A DNA stretch of 64,000 bases from Sclerurus mexicanus (taxonomy: Eukaryota > Chordata > Aves > Passeriformes > Furnariidae), in assembly GCA_013396755.1 (NCBI GenBank), contig VWZF01002534.1, forward strand, positions 373,875-437,874. The letters are read 5' to 3'. Positions 49,401 through 60,699 of the stretch are shown piece by piece. The notes under the pieces are model-generated. The model ran no database searches. It saw nothing but the letters and a program-made list of their open reading frames with translations, and was not told the origin of the DNA. Within the stretch, counting starts at the first letter, position 1. Each line of letters begins with the position of its first letter. Position numbers and translations under genes: made by a program.

Positions 49401-50085
49401 GTGCATCCCATCAGGACACACCTGTGGTTCTGCTGCTGCCCAAGATAGGACAGTCTGCAGATGCTCCACCTGGAGATCTCCCGGAGCTGGATGTGCTGGG
49501 CACTACGTGTGCTTTGCTGGGTTTCCCAAAGCACTGCCTTGCTGACAGTCCTGGCAGTGCCAGTGGGATGGGGTGAGGGGCCCTGAATAACTGAGAGGTG
49601 CTGGAGGAGCAGGAGCTCCTGACTGACGTTCCTCTGTTCACCTGAAGAGTCAGTGCAGGGGGTGAAGCACTTGGACATCCTTGCAGGTTTTGTACTTGGA
49701 CAGCACTGCCTTCTAGATTTAATTTTCGGTGATAAAGCATAGTTTGTATAATGTGTGGAAAGGTCTGATGCCACTGTGCTGGAAGGGAACTGCAGCTAGA
49801 AGCGTGATCGTGTTCCATTTCGGGCTCATTGAGTAAGAAAAATGCAGTGCCATAAAAAGGGGAGGGAGAAACGTTCTGTGATTCAGGCAGGGCAGGGACG
49901 GTGTTCGCCTGCACGGGGTGTCTTTAGACAGACTGGTGGTTGTGCAAGCCCAGCTAAGCCCGGCTTTTCCAACAACAAGGCCTCTCCTGTCCCCTCCTCC
50001 CCCTCCCCGCTCCAGAGGGATGCTGTGTAAGACAAAAGAGCAAATGCCATTGTCTAGAGCGATCCCCCGTTTACTCCCAAGTCAG
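46500..50085. other. Non-coding stretch, no supported gene
   Basis: No recognised element. 49265-49914 is unusual in being open in all three - strand frames over several hundred bases, but none reads like a known protein and the sequence is simply poor in stop triplets on that strand. A short GGGATTT tandem lies near 49296. Confidence 0.5.
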
Positions 50086-50089
50086 GCTT

Positions 50090-50670
50090 GGAGCATGTGG
50101 AAGTTTTTCCGAGCCGCCTGTCCCTGTCCTGCCGCTGACCTGACCCTGCCCGGCACAGGTCAGGGCCATTGAGTCCCAACAATGCCCTGGCACGGAGCCT
50201 CCCTGGGGCCTCTGCGGCCCCGGAGCCGCAGTCACAGCCCCTTTTGCTGAATAATGCTGGATATTCTGTGAAACCGCCTCCATTTCGGAGGTTGGCCCCA
50301 CGTAGCAACTCTGAGAGCGGGGACGCCAAAATCCCCAAGCTTTGGGGCACCCGGCCCCGCCAGGGCTCGAGAACCCACGGCTGGAATTGCCCAGGGATGA
50401 TAAATGCCCAACCTTTGGCTTTGAGCCGCCCCTGGGGCCGCACAGAGAGCGGAACCACCGCGGGGCCGGAGCCCTGTGGAACCCAGGGGCCCAAAGAGCC
50501 ACCCCAGAAACGTGGGTGGCGCGGAAATGGCAGCCCCAGCCGCGAGGATTTCGGGAGGGCTGGGGCCGATGGGTTGGCAGGCTTGGAAAGGGCTGAGCGG
50601 CACCCGGGAAGGGATTATTCTAACCACGGGCACGGTGACAGTCCTTGCATCCCAACTCCGCGGTGCAAGT
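50090..50670. promoter_or_regulatory. CpG-island-like block without a recognised gene
   Basis: About 580 bp with roughly 60% or more G+C and about 36 CpG by manual count, giving an estimated observed/expected CpG near 0.65, which is close to standard CpG-island thresholds. Flanking DNA is CpG-poor. In birds such islands usually mark promoters, but no recognisable first exon, signal peptide or TATA/Inr set is evident. Long open frames on both strands here follow from the high G+C. It could be an orphan island, an enhancer, the promoter of a long non-coding RNA or an unrecognised gene, or a GC-rich repeat. Confidence 0.5.
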
Positions 50671-50682
50671 TTTGGTTTGGGA

Positions 50683-50721
50683 GTTTTTTTGGTTTTTTGG
50701 TTGTTTTTTGTTGGTTTTTTT
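50683..50721. repeat. T/G low-complexity run (degenerate T6GG)
   Basis: Runs of six to seven T separated by GG, G or GTTGG, ending in a C6 run. The tract directly follows the CpG-rich block. Slippage-prone; no function is inferred. Confidence 0.85.
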
Positions 50722-50759
50722 CCCCCCAAACTGTCTATTTTTATCAAAATAATTTTAAA

Positions 50760-53260
50760 ATAAGTTTGACGTTCTGCGCGAGGAGCTGCTGAGAAATTCC
50801 TTACATAACATTAGCTCAGCGAAACACTGAAAGCTTCGCTGGTGTGAATTTGAGAGCGACTGTTTGTTCCACTTCCCGGGGTCCCTCCTCTGCCCCCTCC
50901 CCCTGCTCCTGTTCCCAAATTGAAATGTAAAATATAGATCCAACAAGCTGTTCCAAATCCAAACTCCGCAGCCATAAATACTATAGAAAATAATCTTTTA
51001 CACCCTCCCTTCCCTTCCTCCTCTCTATTTGAAACACAATTACTGTGTTTAATGATTCCATTTGTGAAGACTTTGTCACTAGGACAATGAAAGTGGCTCA
51101 AGTGTGATAAAGCAAACATACCAATAAACCTTGTTTTTATTGATTTGAAGGAAGCTCAATTGTCTGGGAGAAACAGAGAGAGCTGACATCACCCCCTGGT
51201 CCCCCTGGAATGCAGTGATAAGTGTCAGCCTATTTTTCTTACAGGCAATTTCTCTGGCTATGTGATGTCTGGCTGCAAATTTAAAGTAAATGACATTCCA
51301 CAATCTGTTAGGGATGGGGGGTGAAGTCTGCATTATTTGTTTCAGAATTTAAAATAATTTTGTGTCTGAAAATTTCGCCCGTGTCTAGACAAGATGTATT
51401 GCTTGCCTGCTGAAAATATTAAAATTTTGTAACCTGCAGCCGACACAGCTACTTTCATGGTGAACATACAGATCCAATTTAAGATTTTCAGCCTCCTTTT
51501 TACAGCATGTTTTATTATTATTACTGCTGGGGGTGCCAGGTGAAATCTAATTCAGGCAGTCAAATATAGGGCTGCTCTGTGCAGGCCAAGTCGTCACAGC
51601 ATTGTCTTTAAAAGCCTCTTAAGCATTAAAATGTTTAGGATTTTGTTGTGTTTCAGCACAAATGCAGCAACACGTGACACAGGGTATGGTGAGCAGAGTC
51701 CTCCTTTCTTTTGCATGTTCTTCTCTTTTCATAGGCTGTTTGAAAGGGCTAAGCAGGGAATTTTAGGAATAGAAATACCTGGTAAAGGCAAAGGAATCAC
51801 TTGTTCTGTGGTCTCTGTGTCTGTGTTATCAGGAATGAGACCCTCTGCTTTTAGGAGAGCTGAGATTTGTACCTACAGTAGGACTGCAGTTGGTCACTAA
51901 ACACCACGCTCCTTTCATGAAAATTAATAAACCTCTTTAATTACGCTGCCTCTACTCGAATGCAAGGTTATCCTAAATCGAAAACTGCCTGGGATGTTTT
52001 AAGGAGGAATATTTGCAACGCCTTGTTTTCTCATTTAATCCCTGCAGCATGTGCTGCCCCAAGCGTGCAGCTTGTGTGGAGAGAGGGGCGTGCTGGAGCT
52101 GGGTCCCTTCAGCGGGGCACGGGCAAGAGGCACTGAAGGGATATTTTTGTCCTGGTGGGAGAATTGAAGATATGCTGTGGATTTTCAGTTCCTGGGGAAT
52201 GGAAAACGTGTCTTACTGGCGTTCAGTTATATTCTGTTATGTTTTGAGCCTCTTGTTTCGCAGTCTCAAGGCAGATATATTATAGCATATTCATCAACGT
52301 GGATAGACAATATTATTATTTTTCTTGGGGCTTAAACAGGATACAGATTTGCTATGTGGGTATTTACTTAACTTGAAAACATGCTATTTATTTGGACATA
52401 TTTAAGTACATCGACAGAAGCTAGATGATATGTTTTTGCTATTCAAGCTCATTAAAAAAGAAAAACTTCTGTAAGGAAAGCTTGTTTAAAAAACAAATTA
52501 ATTCTGTAATTGTTTTTTCTCCTAAGAACATACTTCCTAAAGCCAGGAAAAAATGCTTTACTGAGTTTGTCAAGTTCAAACCATCAGGCTGGTGTACAAT
52601 TAAAGGTAACAGAATTAGTGTAACAGAAAGAGGCCCAGTTAAGTCACCAGGGACCGTGTGACTGATTGTTGAGTGAGAAAGTAGCAGAATTTTGGTGGCC
52701 TTTAACGAGTCTCCCTCTTCAGTTCTTTAATGCTCACAGTTTTACTGTAGTGAGCAATTCTTGCATTTTCTTTATGCTTCTTAGTAACTCCTCCTGTTCC
52801 TTATTAAGAGTTTTATGTTTCCAGCATTGCCAAATGCCAGTTCTCAAAAACCATGAGCCAGGCCTGGGAAAAAAAGACATCATGAGTTTGGCTTAAACCA
52901 ATGTAAACGTTGAATTCCTTTTGTTTGCCTTCTCTCTTTGGAGCTGTTAAGGGTACTGGCACTTCATCTTTTCAGGCTCCTTTCCACAGCCCTGAGAAGT
53001 GGAAATAAAACTTTTAAAAATGAAAGATGAGGTTGCTTTGCAATGCATGAACCTGGTAGCTGGGGCTTGGAGAAAGGAAGCCCAGCAACTATCCTGAGAC
53101 TTGCATCTGGGTGCGGGTTTTGAGTTGCTTTGGGTTTTACTGCTGGTTCCACATTTTGAACGTGTCAAACTCTGACTTTCTGCAGAGATGGTGATTAGAA
53201 AATACTGTTCTATGACACTGTGATCTTATCCTTTGGCTGTCCCAACAGAGTCCGCGCTAT
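50760..53260. other. Non-coding stretch, no supported gene
   Basis: Mostly AT-rich sequence with short open frames only. 51330-51540 and 52290-52520 are especially AT-rich. No recognised repeat until the CR1 relic at 53265. Confidence 0.5.
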
Positions 53261-53264
53261 TCCA

Positions 53265-53465
53265 ACACCGTCTGACAGTTTCCCATTCCTTAAATGCTAC
53301 AAACTCCCCATTTACTGTCAGAAAGTTTCCCCTCATACCTAACCTGTTAAAGGAGTAGCCCAATCTTCCCATCCTTCCCAATTCTTCCCTTTCCCTTTGC
53401 AGCAGCCATTTGCATATATGGAGGAATATTGTACCATCCTTCGATCTTCTACCCTTTGAACTGAG
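53265..53465 (-). mobile_element. Old CR1 LINE relic, - strand
   Basis: ACTGTCAGAAAGTTTCCCC, TCATACCTAACCTG, then AGCAGCCATTTGCATATATG and TACCATCCTTCGATCTTCT follow the reverse complement of the CR1 3' region: the 'tgacagtcagaaagtttttcc', 'taatatccaacct' and 'ttgaagactgttatcatg...' parts. It is strongly diverged, so the insertion is ancient. It may belong to the same insertion as the larger relic 3 kb downstream or be independent. Confidence 0.55.
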
Positions 53466-56400
53466 TCCTCAGGTCGAAGGTGTTGTAGTGCAGTTGAAAA
53501 CCAGCTCACACACATTTCCTACGGGAGGTTTTCCACTTGCACTGCTTGCAGGGCCTGTGTCACAGTTAAGGCCCTGCTGTTGGATCCCTGGTGGAATGGG
53601 CAGAGAAGATGCCCTGGGGATACCCCTGGCTCTTCCCGCCTTGCTGCTTTCCTTTTCAAACTGCACGCAGGTTTTGTTTGCGTTTCGCATGTAGTGTAGT
53701 ATTTGAACAGGCAAAATACCTTTGAAAAGGTAATACTGACAAAATTATAGGGGCTCACATGAGCTGGGCAAATACTGGAAGAAATATTTGTATCAGCAGA
53801 AAAATAATAGCAGGTAAGCTTTGAACTTGGGAGATTCCTGTGTTGAGATACAGCAGCGAGTAAACAAGAGGCTGGTGCTTCAAAAGGAGGTGAAGACAAT
53901 GGGGAATGTGTGTGAGAACAGTCTGTGGCATCCCTGGGTGAGACAGTCTTTGAACTCCTCTTGTCCTCAGTGAAGAGATATAGACACTTCAGAGGTGATC
54001 CTCAACTCCACTCGAGCTGGCTGCTGAAAGAGCTTGGGTGAATCCCACTCTGCAGGTGTGATAGCCCATGGGCTATAAAGGAAGTCCAGCCAGCAAATTT
54101 AGATGGATATACCTGAGTTTAGGGACTCCCCAACCCTCCTTAGTGCCTGTGCACGCAGGACCCTTCCTGTTGAGCATTCCTGGACCAAGTGGGTGACACC
54201 TGCAGGTGCAGTGGCCCAGGTGTTATATTGGGATCGATACCTGCAGCACTGCCTGCTGTGACCATCAGGAATGTTTGCCCTCCTGGCATTTGGAGTTGAG
54301 CCTGTCCCTGGAGAGAGGGACAGCAGAGCTGTCCTGCACGGCCAGGCTGGCCAACTCCTGCTTTATGTGCTGGTGCTGCAAATGTGTTGTGTCCAAACCT
54401 CCTCCAGGCTCCTACAGATCAGCTTTGGTGCATTGCAGAAACAAGAGCTTCTCCCCCTGCACCGTTCTTATGCTTCTGTGAAGAAGCAAAGTTTGTAGCT
54501 CATAGTCATACTTGTAAAACTCAAGCCCTTTTATAATCTGCAACCAACTTTTATATGCTTGGCATTAAGAGGATTACTTGTTTTGTAATGTAATTAGGGT
54601 ATGTTAAAATTATATTCTTTATATTTACTGCAGATCTTAAAAATGGTGAACATTAATTTATTTTTTTCTGATGTGACTGGTTGCGTAATGTTTGAACCTA
54701 CAGAGGCTCTCATTTTCCATCGTGTGTGTTTGGATGAATCTGGAATCTCAGGGCTGCTCCCTCCCATTTGCTGGCTGCGAGGCAGACTGACAGAGGCAGC
54801 TTTCTTGCCAAAGTTCTAAGAATCTGCACCTCCCCTTCCCAGTGAACCTGGAGTGGCCTTTGCCTTCCACTTCCATGCTGGAACACACCCTGTGAGTCAA
54901 GTCGAAGACTGGCAAAAAGCATCTCAGGTTCCTTCTTTCCCAGCGCACGAGTCTCGTCTCCGGTCCCAGGAAGGGTGGGCAGGTGAAAGGGGGAGCTCAG
55001 CAGACCTCAGAGCTGTAGAGAGCCCCCAGCAATTCCAGGGAATTCCACCGGCAGCCTGCCTCTCCCTGCTGCCCCAGCACTGCCGACACAGGGGTGAGCT
55101 GCTGGCGTGTGCCCCGTGGCAGGGGCAGGTGTGTTTGGACCCACCAGCTGCCACCACAGCCAGCGCTGTGACCGCCCCTCTCCACTGTCAGACAGAACCT
55201 GGCCGGGCTCTTGCCTTCGGCCCTGTGGATTTCCTCAGGAGTAGCTGATGTTCTTGCCTTGCCTGCTGCACATTTTTTCTTTCATTGCTGAGCATCTGCA
55301 GGTTCCTGAGAGGCTGCTTTTTTTCTGGTTAGATTTCCTGAGTAGGACCTTTTAGTATGCAACTTAGTATTTTGCTTCTGGCTCCTTAAATCCATAGATT
55401 ATCAAGTGAAGGCCAAAGTGAATAATTTCAGATCTTACTTGTCCTTTAGTAAATGCTGTAGGTGATTACTACATGAAAGACAGTCTGAATTTCACTGACG
55501 TGCTTTTTGGGTTTCCAGAACATGTCTCTGATGTCCTTTGACTCTTCCAAAACATCAGAAATAGGACTGCACAGGCAGCCCCTCCCCAGCAAACAGTGCG
55601 TTTATAAAGCTGCAGTGTAGATGGATGTGTGTGGTTAAAACATCGCTCTTCCTGTAAGACTAATTGGCCCGGTGCCAGTTCTTGAAGAATGAAGCTGTTC
55701 CAACATGTAATCAAGTCACTCCTGCGGGCCCCCAACTGCTGCCTTAATACAGCCATACCTGCCACCGAGCCGAGAGGGCTTTCATTCCCAGCCAAGCAGA
55801 ACAATCCCCCTTTGGAGAAGGCAGCTTTGGAGCATAAATGTATTCCGAGCTTGCTCCAGCCTTGGGGGAAGGGAATCCTCACGCTCTAAACAAATGGAGA
55901 TTCTTATATCAATTGTTTGCGCCTTAATTATGGCAAAGAATAATTAAGTCGTCCCACAGGGTCTGGGAATGGGTTGTAAAGCGTGCAGGACTTCATCCTT
56001 CACTCTGTGCTAGCAAGCTCGAGGTTTGCCACGAGGAGACAAGGCCCTGCTCTCTGCTCTCCCCTCTTGGGGGTTTAGGCTGGATGGGATCAGGCTGGCT
56101 GGGTGTCACGGAGCACTGGAGGTACCTCGACCAACATTAAAGGACGCTGGTGCATCGTGCAGTGTCAACCCAACCTCTGCTGGGCCTGGACCCCAGTGCC
56201 GTGCAGGGACTGCACTGGGAGCATCACCTGGCCCTGGTCCTTGCCCTCAGCTGCAGCCTTCTGCTGCTATTAGTTGTCTCCTAAGGTTACAGGGACTATG
56301 GGAGAGGTTACCTGGCAATGTTTTTAAGCATTCCTCTGGCTGTCCTATTCAAAAATCAAGCTCTTAACTTCTAACTTCCCACCTCTTACGCTTGGGAGCA

Positions 56401-56479
56401 AAGATTTTTACCCATGGGCACAAGCAGCAAAAGAACAGGGGCTCAAATTGCTGTCCAGACCCATTCTCTGCCCTAGGAG

Positions 56480-57740
56480 AAGACCAGCTTTACTTACATC
56501 ACTCTTGATAGATGTCCAACCTTGCTTAACTATTTCCAAACCCAAAACCTCAACAAGCACTCCAGGTAATTTATCCAGTGTTTCCCTGCCCTTGCAGTTA
56601 GAAAGATTCTCCTGGTTGTTCTTCGAGCCCAGGATTTCTTGTTCTCTTCACAGCCTATTTCCACCCCCCCTGTTTTCAGCAATGTTTTGTAAACCTTAAT
56701 TGTTGTCTTTCCCTCTTGAGTGGAATTCCTTCAGTTCTGTCAGCTTCTATTGGAGATCCAGGGACCCTGCCCTCAAGGGTGCGATGGCTTTCTTCTGGTT
56801 GCTGCTGCTTCTTCTTCCTCCTGGCTGCTCCAAGGTTTAAGTTGTTTTAAAGCATGGAAAGAGTATTTCAGTGGGAGCCTTCCTTGCTGCCTGTGTGTGC
56901 CATGGTGATTTCAGTGCTTATCTGTGCCCTCTGACATCAGCTGCCTTCTCTGGCACCCCAGACTGTTGGTGCTGTGTCCCACTATTTCTGATTCTGGTTA
57001 TTGAAGTTGCAGCAATACCTTTCACTTTGCTGCCAAGCATTCTGTTCTTCTGATTTGTCAGGTGCAGGTCCCTGCTATCCTTTTGTCTTCTGCAAATTCT
57101 CCTGTTTCGCACCCCAAGACTTTAATGGAAGTAATGGAACTAGACCTAGAACAGCCCTGCAGGGTATCCACTCAATCCGTGCTTCCAATTTGGCAATGAT
57201 TTCCCACTAAATATTCTGCTGCATAGTTTTTCAGCCTCTTGCATCCACTGCTGAGTTACTTGAAGATCAAATTTCTTAGCTTGCCTATAAGAATGTCTTG
57301 TGAGTCAGAGGCAAAAGACTTGCCTAAAACAAGCCATGACAACTGTTGTTTCTCCTCTACCCCTGAGCCTGTAATCCTGTCATGGAAAGAATTGAGCTTG
57401 GTTTGACATCATCTGTTCCCAGTAGCTGATGTTTGTGCTTAGTGATTTTCCTGTTATCTTCTGTGGGTTTACAAGTGGTTCCATTCTTTTGTTCCAGAAT
57501 CCTTCCAGAAGCTGAAATTTATTTGCCTTGACAATAATTTCCCAGCTCTTCATCTCCTGCTTTCCGGTGGGTGCTGTGCTGCTCCTCTGCCAGAGCTCTG
57601 CCCCTTCTCTGTCCCTTAGGAATTCTCAAAAACAACTGCTAACAACTCTGAGATTGCTAGAGCTTGTTTCCAAAGTACCTGAGGGTAAATGGTATCAAAG
57701 CCAGCTGAGGGAAAAAGCCTGTAAAAATTAAAAAACAAAC
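56480..57740 (-). mobile_element. Ancient CR1 LINE relic, about 1.25 kb, - strand
   Basis: This is the longest mobile-element copy. On the + strand it begins with the 3'-proximal part (GATAGATGTCCAACCTTGC, CAGTTAGAAAGATTCTCC). It continues through reverse-transcriptase ORF sequence: AACAGCCCTGCAGGGTATCC, AAGAATGTCTTGTGAGTCAG, GTTATCTTCTGTGGG, TTGTTCCAGAATCCTTCCAG, and GGAATTCTCAAAAACAACTG with CTCTGAGATTGCTAGAGC. The order matches the reverse complement of CR1 ORF2 from its end back into the palm/thumb region, with an internal deletion after about 56700. Stops and indels in all frames show it is inactive. The state of decay points to an old, amniote-era subfamily. Confidence 0.82.
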
Positions 57741-57749
57741 TAAAAAAGG

Positions 57750-60480
57750 CACTTCCGAATCAAAACTTGGCCTCTGCTGTCACTCGTGGGAGCAGTGTTG
57801 GCTCCTGGGCTGGCTGCCCCACTGCAGAGAGCAGAGCAGGGTGGTGCCGCTGTCCCGGCTGCCCTTTGTGTGCCTCCAACACACAAGTTTGTTAATATTT
57901 CCCTTAAGATTATGCCTGCAAACACCAGAGTGCCCTTATTATAGAGGTTATGAATATGTAAAGAGACAATAGTTGCTCTAGAGAGTGTATGTCTATAAAG
58001 AGGAGAGGAAAAATAAAAAAACATACATGAAGGAGTGGGAACGTGCATGGGCAGGGAGAAATGGACTAGCTGAATGTAGTCTTTGGTTTCTCTGGTTTTA
58101 TTTTAATTTTTATGAAAGTGGGATTTTTGCTAGCTGTAGCTGCTCAGGTGAGTTGAATTCCTGTTACTTTTGACAGGAAGAAATAAGTGTTTGTCAGCTG
58201 AGACAAAGCTCCTACAGACAAGTCCGTGACAAAGACGTCCAAAGTGTTTCTCACGATGTATTTCCAAGCCACACGTGGCCATCAGTCACCCAGCACGCCT
58301 TGCATAGGTTTGGGATTTCACCAACAGACACAAAATCTCATCACAATGAAACAGTTTGCTCTCAAAGTTCCGTGCCTTTTTTTGGGAGGGGAGTGGGCAT
58401 GGCAAATAAGCCCCTTCTAATTTGGAAATATCTATCTCTACCAGCATAGCTGCTTCTATAAGCAAATTTATAGTCCAAATTCACTCAAGTCTCTTCCTAA
58501 ATGCGATGGCCAATCTCTCAGTAACTCCTCTGGGTGTTGGGATGAACCCCCAAGGCTCAGGCAGCAATCTGGAGTGAGGTAAAAGCCCTGGTCTGTGAGC
58601 ATTTGCCCATTCCTCTGGGTGCAGCTGCAGGAGTGTTCACTGCTGTGTGTCAGAACGTACTTCCAGACTACCTTGGAGTTTAGCAAAATCCATTAGGCAC
58701 TAAGTTTCCCTCTTTCTTGGAAGTGAAATCAGTTTAGCCTAGATATGTACTGAAAGGTGAACGTTCTCCTAATGTGTCCACGAGCTCCGTGGGTGAGAAG
58801 CAGCTCCAGCTTTCTCTTGCTGTGGCTTGTAAGGATATGCAGAATTGTAAGAGAGAATATGTGCTCTGAACCTGGGCCAAGGCTGACTTAGAGACCTTAA
58901 AACTCTGTGTTGCTCTGAAATAAAACAGTAGACAACAAGGACGTTGGTCCTATGGAGAAGGGGCTGCTCATTTCAGTATATCACAAGATGGACAAAGCCA
59001 AACTATGCACGTGACACAAACACCTCCAAGTTTCTGCCTCTGGTTTTTAGAAGGTTAGGGTGTTTGAATGCTAAAATAATGGCAAACGGGGCTGAGATTT
59101 AGGGGGGGGTGGAAATCTCTTTAGTGTAGGACACAGGAAGATGCCTAACTAGTTCACAAAGCCATTCCCTTGTTTTCAGTTCGTGTGTGTCCCACAGAAG
59201 GGCCACCTTCCAGAGCCTCCCTCGGGCAGGCGGGTTCGTGAAGGAAACAGCACGGCCAGAAGAATCCTCCTGGTGGGGCTGAGCAGTGAATTTGCAGAGC
59301 TGTGTGCTAAGGGCAGAACCTCACTTTTCTGAGGTGCAAAGGAAAGCCAGACAGCAAAAAACACAGAAAAAGCTGGAGACAGGACATTTTGGATGGCTGT
59401 CCACCTTCCCTCCAAGCTCCCTGTGTTTCAGGTGCTCATGGCCCAGGCTGATTCTTGTGAGCCCAACTTGTCTCTGCACCATGAAGACTTTTTTGGGTTG
59501 AGCCTTCAAACGGCTCTTCAAATCTATGAACGCTTTGAGCCCAGTGCTGGGGGCTCCAAGTGGATCTTTGCTGTTTGAGTGTGGCACAAACGTGGACTCA
59601 CACACAGGAAAGGGACTGAGTCAAAATTTGATCGACACTTTTATCCTGCTCCCCAACTTGTGCTCGTTGTTTTGTATCTGTGAGCTTGCTGAAGCCTGGA
59701 GGGATTGAGGGGGTTGCTGCCATCACAACTCGCTCTGCTCTTCATGCTGAGCACTTTGTGTTTCTCTGCCTGGAAAATTGCAAATGAAATGTCAGTCTGT
59801 GCATCTCATTAATCTGCTAACTACTAAGTTAAAGGTCTAAGTGCTTTAAAAATATAGCAGAGGTTTTTAGTTCAAGGGGACAGGTGAGGTTGGAGTCCTC
59901 TCCTGCTCTCCATCCATCCGGCCTCTCTGCCAGCCCTCTCACTGTCGTGCAGTTGGAATCCAAATGAGCCTCATGGAGAAAAGCCGTGGTGTGACATTGG
60001 TTACCTTCAAAGCAGAAAAGAAGGTAGTTGAAGCAAAATCAATACTTTTGACAGACTAAAGGGTTATAAAGCCTTTTTCCTTGAAGATATCTGTCCATGT
60101 GTCACAAGAAACCACCACCACCACCTCTGATGTTCATTTGCAGCATTGGCAGCTGATTCTTCAGCAAGTCTAAGAGACACTGAATTCCCTCTTCCCCTCA
60201 AGGAGAGAGTCGCTGTGTCAAAGCAGGGAGAGGTTGGGGTGGCTTTGAGAAGCCACACTCAGCCTGTGCTGGGAGAGGGCACTGGCTCTCCTGGGAAGCT
60301 GCTGGAGCTTGCACAGGTGCCTTCTGCACACAACGTGTGTCATTTCGCTTCCTCACGCACTCAAAAGACCCAAGTATTTTCTTCTTCACAATGTGATGTT
60401 TATAGATCCGCGTGTGTGTTTGTGTACGCTCCCTGTTATTATTTACAGCTGACTCTATCCCTTGCTATTTCCTTCTCCCT
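57750..60480. other. Non-coding stretch, no supported gene
   Basis: No recognised gene or element. A G8 run lies at 59102-59109. Open frames are short and occur on both strands. Confidence 0.5.
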
Positions 60481-60559
60481 CTTTTGTTGCATTATATGCC
60501 ATATTTCCATGCCATATGCCACTTAAGCTGCACCTTTATGTGTACAAAATGTGTACCTA

Positions 60560-60662
60560 ATTTGCATGCACAGTTACTACCATTGTAGACACAGGCACAG
60601 AGCGAGTGGGCATATTTGCATGCAATTATCTGATTTGCTTGTCCAATTGTGGTGATTTGCAT
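60560..60662 (+). promoter_or_regulatory. Cluster of three perfect octamer (POU) motifs
   Basis: ATTTGCAT occurs at 60560-60567, 60614-60621 and 60655-60662, all on the + strand, with a one-mismatch copy ATTTGCTT at 60633-60640. The first two share the longer ATTTGCATGCA. The octamer is the consensus for POU-domain factors (OCT1/2/4 and class III BRN factors). About two perfect copies are expected by chance per 64 kb counting both strands, so three in 103 bp is strongly clustered. The sequence could be an enhancer or part of a locally duplicated repeat. Confidence 0.45.
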
Positions 60663-60699
60663 ATGCAGATTGTGTGCACAGTTGTACATTTACATTTTT

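Noticed and set aside
49176..49914. Three overlapping - frames of 97 to 169 codons
   Set aside because: Stop-poor composition explains simultaneous openness; none resembles a known protein.
50169..50792. 207-codon + frame and 143- to 171-codon - frames over the same bases
   Set aside because: All lie in the CpG-rich block where stop triplets are rare. The + frame runs into the T/G low-complexity tract. No family is recognised.
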